A stretch of DNA of 6,616 nt from Planctomycetota bacterium (GCA_019456245.1 VRUF01000163.1:1-6616); one strand, 5' to 3'; positions 1 through 6,616 are shown, counted from the stretch's first letter. Translations and numbers: made by a program. The notes: generated by a model not told the origin, from the letters alone.

Positions 1-2610
1 GCTGTACGCTATGCCGACCGTAGGTACCGCCTGCGACATCGCAGCAATGCACGAATGCATTCTTGCCCCGATAAAGAAATCGGTCATACCGATCAGATAT
101 TTTGTCTCGGCGTGGTCGCAAGGGAACGGAGGAATATATATACGATCCTTATATTCCTGATCCATGTCTTCGATAAGGTGGAGACAGGCGTCTCGATCGC
201 TTTCGACGTGGAGATGATCGGGCGGAAATACATGCGGCAAAAAAACCATTACAACCGATTCGTCCGACATAAGCAGATCGATGATGTCACGGGTTAGTTT
301 GCGGTAATCGACATTCAACCTGAACATATTATCGCGGGTATAACCGCCGTTATACAGCAAACCGGATACGTTCATGCCCACAACAGTGGTATTTTCGGGA
401 AGCGATTCGAGCATGGCGTCCATGCCGTCATTGTCCGGGGCCTTCGGGTCCAGTACAAACGCGACATCTGGAATAAGCCTTACCCTTTCTTCGACATAAA
501 GCGGGCCCAGTATATTTTTGACACATGCGATACTGTCGGCGTCTCGCGAGAAGATCACATGCGAGCGTTTCAGGATTTGCTTTGCCATCCACGAAGCAAG
601 GGGCGAATGGAACGGTCCGTAAGTCTGCGGCAGAAGAATAAGCTCCTTGCGGTAAAGCAGGATAAGCCACTTGGTAAGTATGCCCAGAATAAGGCGCTTG
701 CGTCCATAGATATCGCTGAAGCTGTCACCTCCGGTAATATCGGCGGCAACCTGCGATGATATAATAAAGGACACGCTACGATTGCATCGCGACAAAAGTC
801 TCTTGACCCATGCGAAAGGAAGGATACGATAAATAATTCCGCATCCGGCAAGCGTTACAAAATGGTCGGCGCGAAATATATTCGGACAAAAACGCACAGG
901 CAAACTGGTAGCCTCAACTTCTTTGTCGCCGATACTGAGACTTTTCGTAACTGATTCGGTGCCGGTTGCAAACAGAGCTATTTTGCAATTCTGCCAGTGA
1001 TTGACAATACACTTGATGGATGCTTCGGCAAGGGCGCTTACGCCAAGATTGCCGGTATCGAACGATGCGCCAAGAAGAATTACACTGGTTTCATCTTCGC
1101 CCTTGACGGTTTTTGATCGATGATCGGCATCTGCGGCGGATTTGACAGCGCCTTGCCACATCGAAGCTTTTAATATGAGCAAACCGCATGCACATGCGGC
1201 AAGAAAAGCAGCCATCCCTACCGATATTCTTATCAGGTTATGATCGACGCCGATGATGCTTAATAATACGGCACCTGCCGCGACAATTATCGAAACACCA
1301 ATGCCGGGCAGCATCGAATTAAAATAGTCCGAAACTAACAGAGATATCCTTTTCTGCATGAAGATTATCTGGGCGATAAAACCGGCGGTTTCCGCGATGA
1401 GTACCGCAGCTGCGGCACCGGTTACGCTCGCCACCGAGATAGCCGGATAGATCAGAACTGCCAGGACAACTGCACGGAGCCCCACAAATGCCCGGTGGTA
1501 CCCCGGACGACCGATAGCGATGTACATCGATGCGAAAATTATAGACTGGATGCGAAGAACGATAATGACGGATAAAAGACAGAACGGAATCGCAACGGTG
1601 GTATATTCCGGTTTGTAGGCAAGAACAAGCAGAGCACTTGCTGTCGTTATGAAAAACATCGCAAGAGGTATTGTAATGACACTACAGACCGATGCGATGG
1701 ACAGGACAGATCGTCTAAGCTCGACAAGGTCGTCCTGTTTTCTGGAAAAAATCGGAACAAGCAGCCTTCCAACAATTCGGCCAAAAAGCTGCCTTGGTAC
1801 GGAGGCAAGAGCAAAGGCAAGAAAATACATACCTACCAGTTCTTTGGAGACCATCTTTCCAAGTACGATAACGTCAAGCTGAAATGCAACGAGAGTAAGA
1901 ATGGGCAGGCCTAACATGCCGCGTGCAAAATGAAGAATGTCCGTAAAAGATTCGCGGTCGATCGAAAAACTCGACTTGAAAGGGCAAAGTATATAAGACA
2001 GTATGCAAAGCATTGCGGGTTCGAGAACAAAACCGATCACGAGGGACCATTCGTTTCTAAGGTAAAACACAAGGACTATAGTCGCAAGCGTACTGACAAG
2101 CGCACTGGTTTGGGTCAGTATTACCGCTTTCTTGAAATCGAACTGCTTTTCGAGAACATGAACGCGGGGACTGATCAGACCGTTGAAAAGCATGGAGACA
2201 AAAGTCACACGAAGCAGCATCAGCATACCGGCATCTTCGTAGAAACGGCTGATCATCGGCGCCAAAAGCCAGGCAATAATAAAAAGGCAAAACGCACGGA
2301 CAGCCTGAAACCACCATGCGACGTTGAGATATTCCTTTTGTGCACCCTTTGCATTTTGTATCACAGAGTGTTTTACGCCGACCTCGTTAATAGCCTCGAA
2401 TATCATCGCTGCCGTGGTGACCAGCGCAACCCTTCCAAGCGAAGCGGGCATCAGTATCTTTGCAAGTATGATGGTACGGACAAACCTGAACGATCGCTCA
2501 ACTAAAGTTCCGCCGGTAAGGGCAATGCTCCCACGAAGACACTTTGCCTTCAGGGAATCGCCTGCAAGTTTTTCTTTGATCGAAGCTTTTATCTTTGCAA
2601 ACCACGTCAT
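1..2610 (-). CDS. Fused Wzx-type polysaccharide flippase / polysaccharide pyruvyl transferase (3' end cut by window edge)
   Basis: The frame starts at an ATG at 2610 and has no stop down to base 1, giving 870 codons with no terminus. Residues about 20-485 are a string of hydrophobic segments typical of the Wzx/MATE-like (Polysacc_synt) flippases that move lipid-linked glycan across the inner membrane. Early features are KILMPASLGRVAL and the 'EVGVKHSVIQ' region; the middle has 'FQLDVIVLGKMVSKELVGMY'. After a polar linker (about 486-508, rich in Lys, Asp, Glu) comes a polysaccharide pyruvyl transferase (PS_pyruv_trans, WcaK/CsaB-like): GASFDTGNLG near 514, GGDSFSDIYG at 627, QTYGPF at 662, SRDADS at 688, IPDVAF at 712, NVSG at 747, PHV at 792 and GARMHS at 848. 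That family transfers pyruvate from PEP as a ketal onto sugars, although some members have other roles. Only the last few dozen residues should be missing. The start is supported by an AGAGGAGA ribosome site and by overlap with epsI. Domain calls are strong; fusion of these two activities in one chain is the odd point, and the linker frame was read directly with no stop. Sugar substrate unknown. Confidence 0.88.
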   Translation of the reverse strand, partial: MTWFAKIKASIKEKLAGDSLKAKCLRGSIALTGGTLVERSFRFVRTIILAKILMPASLGRVALVTTAAMIFEAINEVGVKHSVIQNAKGAQKEYLNVAWWFQAVRAFCLFIIAWLLAPMISRFYEDAGMLMLLRVTFVSMLFNGLISPRVHVLEKQFDFKKAVILTQTSALVSTLATIVLVFYLRNEWSLVIGFVLEPAMLCILSYILCPFKSSFSIDRESFTDILHFARGMLGLPILTLVAFQLDVIVLGKMVSKELVGMYFLAFALASVPRQLFGRIVGRLLVPIFSRKQDDLVELRRSVLSIASVCSVITIPLAMFFITTASALLVLAYKPEYTTVAIPFCLLSVIIVLRIQSIIFASMYIAIGRPGYHRAFVGLRAVVLAVLIYPAISVASVTGAAAAVLIAETAGFIAQIIFMQKRISLLVSDYFNSMLPGIGVSIIVAAGAVLLSIIGVDHNLIRISVGMAAFLAACACGLLILKASMWQGAVKSAADADHRSKTVKGEDETSVILLGASFDTGNLGVSALAEASIKCIVNHWQNCKIALFATGTESVTKSLSIGDKEVEATSLPVRFCPNIFRADHFVTLAGCGIIYRILPFAWVKRLLSRCNRSVSFIISSQVAADITGGDSFSDIYGRKRLILGILTKWLILLYRKELILLPQTYGPFHSPLASWMAKQILKRSHVIFSRDADSIACVKNILGPLYVEERVRLIPDVAFVLDPKAPDNDGMDAMLESLPENTTVVGMNVSGLLYNGGYTRDNMFRLNVDYRKLTRDIIDLLMSDESVVMVFLPHVFPPDHLHVESDRDACLHLIEDMDQEYKDRIYIPPFPCDHAETKYLIGMTDFFIGARMHSCIAAMSQAVPTVGIAYS

Positions 2611-3323
2611 TGCGTCTCCTCTGCGATACAATAACTCTCGGGACAAGCAACACCGGGAAAGCAGGTGACTATGGGCTCAAGTAGTTCGGCGGCGGCTTTA
2701 CGCAAAACGCTTTCGGATACCGCGCTTAACTGGACCTGTGTTACATACCTGGCCGCATCGCCTTTAATATTTGGTGTCCTCCAGGCGACCCCTGAAAAAC
2801 CTTTCTCTGCGGTAGTAAATGCCCCGTTGACTATATAAAAATTGAGAACTAATGTATCCCTGGTACCGGTCAGGGGCTTGTTAAATCTATGCAAAAGAGC
2901 ATCGATCCTGCGCCCGCTGGAGGTAACTATTTCGATCTTCCTCGTCCCCTGGTGCACATATCCTGCACTTGGATAGCATACGCTGGGTCTGTGTCCGAGC
3001 ATTGTCCGTGGTCTGGCCGAATAGGCAACGTAAAGACTGACCGATGCCCTGAGAGAAGCGTTGGTGTAACTTCGCATCAGGTAGTCGTCGTTAGCGGCCG
3101 CTTTTAAAACCGTTTCCGAAACCTCAACATCAAGACCACGCCAACCGCCGATCCTATTACTAACACTGCTAAGCGGTTTTTCAAGCATGATAGGCCGATT
3201 GACTACGGCATTGATCTGGGTGGCGAGAATATGATAAGTAATACCTGAACTAAGAAGCAGAAACAGTGCAACCAGCCAGGAAGTCATAACGCCAAATTTA
3301 CATTTCGCAATATTCTCCGACAT
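2607..3323 (-). CDS. epsI: Exosortase-associated EpsI-family protein
   Basis: A 238-residue protein with a short basic N-terminus and one membrane segment (about 13-33), followed by a periplasmic-type domain. It resembles the EpsI/DUF3485 family encoded with exosortases, the transpeptidase-like membrane proteins that process PEP-CTERM proteins in bacteria that make exopolysaccharide. Family-like features are IGGWRG at 58-63, the DDYLMRSY stretch at 79-86, and the HRPSVCYPSAGY block at 111-122. The last corresponds to the H-x-P-x-x-C-x-P/G-x-x-G-W/Y signature of the family, with Cys116. 'LNFYIVNG' follows at 160-167. Length is normal for the family. The biochemical role of EpsI is not settled; in some systems it is fused to the exosortase C-terminus. 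Here it stands alone and no exosortase gene is visible in the window. The ATG at 3323 is the first possible start because an in-frame TGA lies three codons upstream; its ribosome site is weak (a GGGGGA rather far upstream), and Met13 is an alternative. It appears to be the first gene of an operon with the downstream flippase fusion. Confidence 0.85.
   Translation of the reverse strand: MSENIAKCKFGVMTSWLVALFLLLSSGITYHILATQINAVVNRPIMLEKPLSSVSNRIGGWRGLDVEVSETVLKAAANDDYLMRSYTNASLRASVSLYVAYSARPRTMLGHRPSVCYPSAGYVHQGTRKIEIVTSSGRRIDALLHRFNKPLTGTRDTLVLNFYIVNGAFTTAEKGFSGVAWRTPNIKGDAARYVTQVQLSAVSESVLRKAAAELLEPIVTCFPGVACPESYCIAEETQ
2615..2622 (-). promoter_or_regulatory. Ribosome binding site and translational coupling for the flippase fusion
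   Basis: AGAGGAGA on the minus strand lies five bases before the ATG at 2610, inside the last codons of epsI. The epsI stop TGA (2609-2607) and the next ATG (2610-2608) share an ATGA overlap. The strong site fixes the start of the downstream gene and implies coupled translation of the two proteins. Confidence 0.75.
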
Positions 3324-3420
3324 CGTTCGTCAGAATCCCCCAATAATAAACCATTCAGTCTGCGAATATCCGGTAAACAAGCCTCATACAACTGCACTTG
3401 CAACCCCCATAAACATGCTC

Positions 3421-3438
3421 GCCGGCAATATTTCCGGC
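3421..3438. promoter_or_regulatory. 18-base imperfect palindrome, candidate operator
   Basis: The sequence GCCGGCAATATTTCCGGC is symmetric except for one mismatched pair (C at position 6 against T at position 13). It is G/C-rich at the arms and A/T-rich in the centre, the usual form of a dimeric regulator site. It lies about 100 bases upstream of the epsI start and 340 upstream of the plus-strand gene. No regulator is identified and the role is inferred only from symmetry and position. Confidence 0.35.
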
Positions 3439-3632
3439 ACATATATACTTCGGAAGGTGGAGGTAGAGTATTTAGAACAAAATTGAAACTTTTTTGAATA
3501 CCATTACCAACGTTGCCCAATCGATACAACCGTTACGCAAATTCCTGTCGTCTCATTTTTTTTTTAAAACTCTGCGCTAATACGATGAACTTGTTTCCCC
3601 GCAAAAGATATAGTGACCTTAGTGTCAGTGAA

Positions 3633-3688
3633 ACTGCAAACGCATTAAAGCGTACTCATCTTTTTAATCACTAAAGAGTAGAAGCAGT
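3633..3688 (+). promoter_or_regulatory. Possible structured 5' leader element (three-way junction-like fold)
   Basis: As RNA on the plus strand, ACTGC (3633-3637) can pair with GCAGT (3684-3688), enclosing two hairpins that abut directly: ACGC/GCGT with loop ATTAAA (3640-3653), and ACTC/GAGT (3654-3657 with 3676-3679), which can be extended past a bulge by U/A pairs. The stems are short, so chance pairing is possible. The layout is superficially like the three-helix c-di-GMP-I riboswitch, but I do not find its conserved junction sequence, so it is not assigned to any known class. A TATAGT at 3609-3614 would place a transcript start just upstream. Confidence 0.25.
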
Positions 3689-3711
3689 GTAAATAAAATT
3701 AGTTCGTATAG

Positions 3712-3739
3712 TCCGGTTCTTTAATTGCCGAAAACCGGA
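3712..3739 (+). promoter_or_regulatory. 7-bp inverted repeat in the leader of the secreted-protein gene
   Basis: TCCGGTT (3712-3718) and AACCGGA (3733-3739) are perfect inverted copies separated by 14 bases, ending 39 bases before the ATG. It could form an RNA hairpin near the ribosome site or be a protein-binding site. No U-tract follows, so it does not look like an intrinsic terminator. Confidence 0.35.
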
Positions 3740-3767
3740 TGGGAAGAAAAATCGTTAACAAAATTCG

Positions 3768-3775
3768 AAAGGAAA
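3768..3775 (+). promoter_or_regulatory. Ribosome binding site of the secreted-protein gene
   Basis: AAAGGAAA ends three bases before the ATG at 3779, with the AGGA core ending five bases before it. This purine-rich stretch, followed at once by a signal-peptide coding sequence, supports 3779 as the start. Confidence 0.6.
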
Positions 3776-3778
3776 CAA

Positions 3779-6616
3779 ATGGTTGGAACTAAAAAGAAAC
3801 TGAGTAAAGTAACGACGCCGTCAAAGCTCGTTCTAAGTCTGGCGTTGCTGCTGGCATGTTTCGTACCTGTACAATTGTGCAGTGCGGCAACACAGCTAAG
3901 CCAGTTCGGAATTACCTGGACGTTCAACGGCAACTACCAGACCGGTCAATTCGCCAATGGCGATTACTGGGTTGTCGGACCTGTAACGATTGTGGGAATT
4001 AATCCGCCTTCGTCGACAAGCGGACGGGCAATGAACGGGTCGATGATAAACCCATCTCCGCCAACGGGCATTACCCAGGGTTACGACAGTACAACATACA
4101 GAAACTACGGACCGGCATACAGTTCCACGCTCAATGTTGCCGATGGCGTATCGTCATCGAATCCGCTTGTTGTTCAAAATGGGTCCTCACTGGTATCTAG
4201 TATTAGCGTATCTGAGCCGGATGCCCGTCCGCAACTTAAGACCGCGGCAATACTTACCGTTTTAAGCTCTACGCCGCCATCGGGCAGTTTTCGACCACCA
4301 TACAGCGGAAGCAACAAGAGTATAAAATACAACAAAAATCAGTTAAACTTATCAATACTGTCTAAACTGACACCTGTCGGCAACACCCCTTCCCTGGCCA
4401 GCATCGAACGTAAGTTCGAGCGTCCCTGGATCGAACACGTACCCGGCTGGATGGACAGATACGTACATCCGGCAGACAACATGCCTGATTACGGCAGAGA
4501 GATCGGAACAGACATCGGCGAAGCAGCACTGATGCTACAGTTAAATTTCAGCGATGCACAGAAAGAAACACTCGCCATCAGATACATACAGTATGCTATC
4601 GACCTTTACGGCGTCATTCAAAACGGTGGAAATGATAACTGGACACCTAACGGCGGATGTGCGAACGGACGCAAATGGCCCGTCATATTAGCAGGACTTA
4701 TGTTAAACGATTCAGGCATGGCAAACATCGGTGCACGCGGCATTGGAAATCCGCATTTTGGTGAAGATTCACAAACCTTCTACGTAAGCCAGAGTGACGT
4801 ATCGAGCGGCAAATACTCTTTCTCAGATATCGGTCTGCCGGAATGGGGTATTCGTCACGCCACAAATCCGAGCATGGACGATAAGTCATGGGGCGCAGCC
4901 TATCGCAGATGCTGCACAGCCAATTCATGGGCAGGCGTAGTCCTTTCTGCAAGGATCATGGGCACAAAGAATCTTTGGAACCATGGTGCACTGTTCGATT
5001 ATATGGACCGTTACATGGCAATTGAAGCACCTGGTTTTTGGCGCCAGCAATCGGAATTTGCCGAAACGATGTGGGATACATACCGCCCAAGTTACGGCGC
5101 AGTATGGCCGGACACTGGCGGCGGCACTCAAAACCAGTCTCCGATCGCAAATGCAGGATCCGACCAGATTATCGATTCCCAGGGAGATGGAAATTCTGCG
5201 GCACAGGTAGATCTTGACGGTTCAGAATCGTACGATCCCGACGGTTCAATAACAAACTATACATGGCGTGAAGGTTCAACAACCATAGGCACAGGCGCAA
5301 CCCCAACCGTATCGCTTACTGTAGGCGTACATACTATCACGCTTGCGGTTACCGACAACGACGGGGCAAATGGAGCAGACACTGTCATCGTCACTGTCGA
5401 AAGTCAGGGATCAGATACAACCCCGCCTGTCGCAACTTCTGTTACAGCAACGATTGACACTATAGAAGTCTTCTTCAACGAAACTCTCAACAGCGTCTAC
5501 GCTGAAGATAATTCAAATTACCAGATAGACAAAGGGGTTACCGTAACTTCGGCGACATTGAGCACTGCTGGAAACCGCGTTCTTCTGGAAACCTCAGGAC
5601 ATGAGGAATATGAAGAGTATACCCTTACCGTAAGCAACGTACAGGACATAGCAGGAAATGCCATGACTGCTGCGACCCTCGAATTCATTTACAGCAACGG
5701 ACTTATCGGACACTGGGAATTCAAAGAAGGCACCGGCGAGATCGCAGTTGATATCTCGGGTCTGGCCAATGACGGGCTGCTTGTAAACGGAACTACATGG
5801 GCTGAAAACAACGAAGTAGCCTTTGACGGCGTAGACGACGCGGTAGAAATATTGACCCTCGGATCGATTCCGGATACAGGCACGATCGCATTATGGGTTA
5901 CACCGCAGGGGCTTACGGGCAAAAAATTCATCTTCGGACACACCGTGGGTTCATGGAGCAACCGGATACAGCTTTACACCACCGACGGCAGCCTCAATCT
6001 CGGGCTCGGAGATTCGCATACGGTACAGCTAAATATAGCTCAGCTGGAAGTCGAAACGAAATATCATATCGCTTTGACCTGGGACACCGGAAACTACGCC
6101 ATTTATATCGACGGTGTGGAAATCGCAGCGGGCACATATACAGGTCTTTCCGAAATAAACATATCGGCTGACTTGGGCAACACAGGCAATCCCTCCATCA
6201 GAAGCGAAGCTTTCCATGGCACGATCGGTGAGACTAAGGCATTCAATCGCCCGCTTTCAGCAGATGAAGTCGCACAACTTCTCGTTGAACCCGATCCAGA
6301 CCCAGATCCTGATCCTGATCCTGATCCAACTCCGGAAAATCATGTCGGATTCTGGAACTTCGATGAAGGTACAGGAACAACAGTTGGCGATGCCACAGCT
6401 TCCGGAAATGACGGTACGCTGATAAACGATCCTTCATGGAATGCCGAAGATGGGATACAGTTTGACAGCGTAGACGATGCTGTCGAGGTACCCACGAACG
6501 AGTGGAACGCAAATGCAGGAACAGTCGCCTTGTGGGTCCAGCCTGAAACACTGACAGGTGTGCAATACATCTTCGGACATACCATCGGAGCATGGAGCAA
6601 CCGCATTCAGTTGTAT
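3779..6616 (+). CDS. Large secreted multidomain protein with PKD-like, SbsA-type Ig-like and tandem LamG domains (3' end cut by window edge)
   Basis: An ORF of 946 codons, open at the right edge. Residues 1-36 form a classic signal peptide: basic start (TKKKLSK), hydrophobic core (LVLSLALLLACF), and a likely cut after CSA. It is not a lipobox, since Leu precedes Cys34. Residues about 38-447 are unassigned. They begin with a Trp/Gly-rich motif 'QFANGDYWVVGPVTI' (57-71), then continue into a helical-looking part (about 216-440) with PWIEHVPGW, DYGREIG, GGCANGRKWP (Cys294) and RRCCTANSW (Cys378-379). The helical part could be an alpha/alpha-toroid like those of some polysaccharide lyases and glycosidases, but this is a guess. 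Then follow a PKD-like domain (452-541; NAGSDQ, DLDGSESYDPDGSI, VTDNDGA), an SbsA-type Ig-like domain (546-637; DTTPP, VFFNETL, VQDIAGNAM), a LamG/concanavalin-like domain (641-836), an Asp-Pro linker (837-854), and a second, cut LamG domain (855 onward). Such architectures belong to extracellular carbohydrate-binding or adhesion proteins. A PEP-CTERM or other anchor, if present, would be beyond the window. Enzymatic activity is not shown. Confidence 0.9.
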   Translation, partial: MVGTKKKLSKVTTPSKLVLSLALLLACFVPVQLCSAATQLSQFGITWTFNGNYQTGQFANGDYWVVGPVTIVGINPPSSTSGRAMNGSMINPSPPTGITQGYDSTTYRNYGPAYSSTLNVADGVSSSNPLVVQNGSSLVSSISVSEPDARPQLKTAAILTVLSSTPPSGSFRPPYSGSNKSIKYNKNQLNLSILSKLTPVGNTPSLASIERKFERPWIEHVPGWMDRYVHPADNMPDYGREIGTDIGEAALMLQLNFSDAQKETLAIRYIQYAIDLYGVIQNGGNDNWTPNGGCANGRKWPVILAGLMLNDSGMANIGARGIGNPHFGEDSQTFYVSQSDVSSGKYSFSDIGLPEWGIRHATNPSMDDKSWGAAYRRCCTANSWAGVVLSARIMGTKNLWNHGALFDYMDRYMAIEAPGFWRQQSEFAETMWDTYRPSYGAVWPDTGGGTQNQSPIANAGSDQIIDSQGDGNSAAQVDLDGSESYDPDGSITNYTWREGSTTIGTGATPTVSLTVGVHTITLAVTDNDGANGADTVIVTVESQGSDTTPPVATSVTATIDTIEVFFNETLNSVYAEDNSNYQIDKGVTVTSATLSTAGNRVLLETSGHEEYEEYTLTVSNVQDIAGNAMTAATLEFIYSNGLIGHWEFKEGTGEIAVDISGLANDGLLVNGTTWAENNEVAFDGVDDAVEILTLGSIPDTGTIALWVTPQGLTGKKFIFGHTVGSWSNRIQLYTTDGSLNLGLGDSHTVQLNIAQLEVETKYHIALTWDTGNYAIYIDGVEIAAGTYTGLSEINISADLGNTGNPSIRSEAFHGTIGETKAFNRPLSADEVAQLLVEPDPDPDPDPDPDPTPENHVGFWNFDEGTGTTVGDATASGNDGTLINDPSWNAEDGIQFDSVDDAVEVPTNEWNANAGTVALWVQPETLTGVQYIFGHTIGAWSNRIQLY
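5702..5977 (+). repeat. First copy of the tandem LamG repeat (N-terminal half of LamG 1)
   Basis: These 92 codons (residues 642-733) align without gaps to residues 855-946 of the same protein. I count 47 identical positions by eye, with long shared blocks such as VDDAVE, IFGHT and WSNRIQLY. This shows internal duplication of the domain followed by divergence. Confidence 0.85.
6287..6340 (+). repeat. Asp-Pro linker encoded by a short tandem repeat
   Basis: The protein reads E-(PD)x6-P-T-P-E-N at residues 837-854. The DNA has several near-identical GATCCT hexamers in a row. It is a flexible, acidic spacer between the two LamG domains, and its number of units may vary between strains by slippage in multiples of six bases without loss of frame. 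Confidence 0.85.
6341..6616 (+). repeat. Second copy of the tandem LamG repeat (cut by window edge)
   Basis: Residues 855-946 repeat residues 642-733 gaplessly, from the 'GFWNFDEGTG' start to WSNRIQLY. The remaining half of this LamG domain lies beyond the window, and further copies may follow. Confidence 0.85.

Larger units (their letters stand above)
3324..3778. other. Divergent intergenic region between epsI and the secreted-protein gene
   Basis: No believable protein-coding gene is seen in these 455 bases. Since epsI reads leftward and the secreted-protein gene rightward, both promoters should lie here. The region is richer in A/T than its flanks and includes a run of ten T followed by four A (3556-3569). 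TATAGT hexamers at 3609-3614 and 3707-3712 on the plus strand could be -10 boxes, but neither has a good -35 element at normal spacing, so I do not call a promoter. Three local symmetry elements are listed separately. Confidence 0.7.

Noticed and set aside
1930..2505. 191-codon plus-strand ORF opposite the flippase
   Set aside because: It is very rich in Lys, Arg, His and Asp with no recognisable domain, and lies antisense to a clearly conserved flippase frame. It is a shadow of that codon usage.
3422..3442. Sigma-54-like -24/-12 promoter for epsI on the minus strand (TGCCGG ... TTGC)
   Set aside because: The TTGC half and spacing fit, but the nearly invariant GG of the -24 element is replaced, and the match lies within the palindrome, which explains the resemblance.
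3284..3529. 81-codon minus-strand ORF upstream of epsI, possible exosortase remnant
   Set aside because: It starts with TTG, overlaps the start of epsI by 40 bases, lacks the hydrophobic segments of an exosortase, and has no recognisable motif.
3591..3614. Sigma-70 promoter TTGTTT / TATAGT on the plus strand
   Set aside because: The spacer is only 12 bases, too short for a standard promoter.
3633..3739. c-di-GMP-I (GEMM) riboswitch
   Set aside because: GCAAA and TTGCCGAA strings are reminiscent, but the conserved ACGCAAAGCC-type junction and tetraloop receptor are not found, so I keep it only as an unassigned structured leader.
3721..3933. 70-codon minus-strand ORF with a hydrophobic stretch
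   Set aside because: It is antisense to the signal peptide of the secreted protein; the hydrophobic run is a mirror of that sequence.
5689..6606. Several ORFs of 60-116 codons on both strands within the LamG region
   Set aside because: All are out-of-frame or antisense shadows of the long LamG reading frame; their mutual similarity merely reflects the duplicated domain.

Overview
The window carries the edge of a polysaccharide/exosortase locus on the minus strand and a large secreted protein gene on the plus strand. The two are divergently transcribed from a 455-base intergenic region. The mix of an EpsI-type exosortase-associated protein, Wzx and pyruvyl-transferase functions, and a secreted PKD/Ig/LamG multidomain protein, with moderate base composition, suggests a Gram-negative-type environmental bacterium. 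A planctomycete (Phycisphaerae-like) or another PVC lineage is my best guess. This is inference from gene content; no rRNA or other phylogenetic marker is present.

Minus strand, read from 3323 down to 1: an EpsI-family protein (3323-2607) overlaps by four bases (ATGA) a very long ORF that starts at 2610 and stays open through base 1. I checked this frame codon by codon and found no stop. The ORF encodes a fusion: an N-terminal Wzx/MATE-like polysaccharide flippase (about residues 1-485), a short polar linker, and a C-terminal polysaccharide pyruvyl transferase (about 510 onward, nearly complete at the window edge). One polypeptide would thus hold an envelope-glycan exporter and a glycan-modifying enzyme, translationally coupled to an exosortase-system component.

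Intergenic 3324-3778: no convincing gene. It holds a near-perfect 18-base palindrome, a T10 tract, a foldable three-way-junction-like segment, and a 7-bp inverted repeat just upstream of the plus-strand gene.

Plus strand, 3779 to the window end: a single open ORF (946 codons, truncated by the window) for an exported protein. It has a signal peptide, an unassigned N-terminal part of about 410 residues, a PKD-like domain, an SbsA-type Ig-like domain, one full LamG/concanavalin-like domain, an Asp-Pro linker, and the start of a second LamG domain about half identical to the first. A plausible but unproven link between the two sides is that the minus-strand operon builds or exports extracellular glycan and supports exosortase sorting, while the plus-strand protein is an extracellular or surface client. 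Its C-terminus, where a PEP-CTERM signal would lie, is outside the window.
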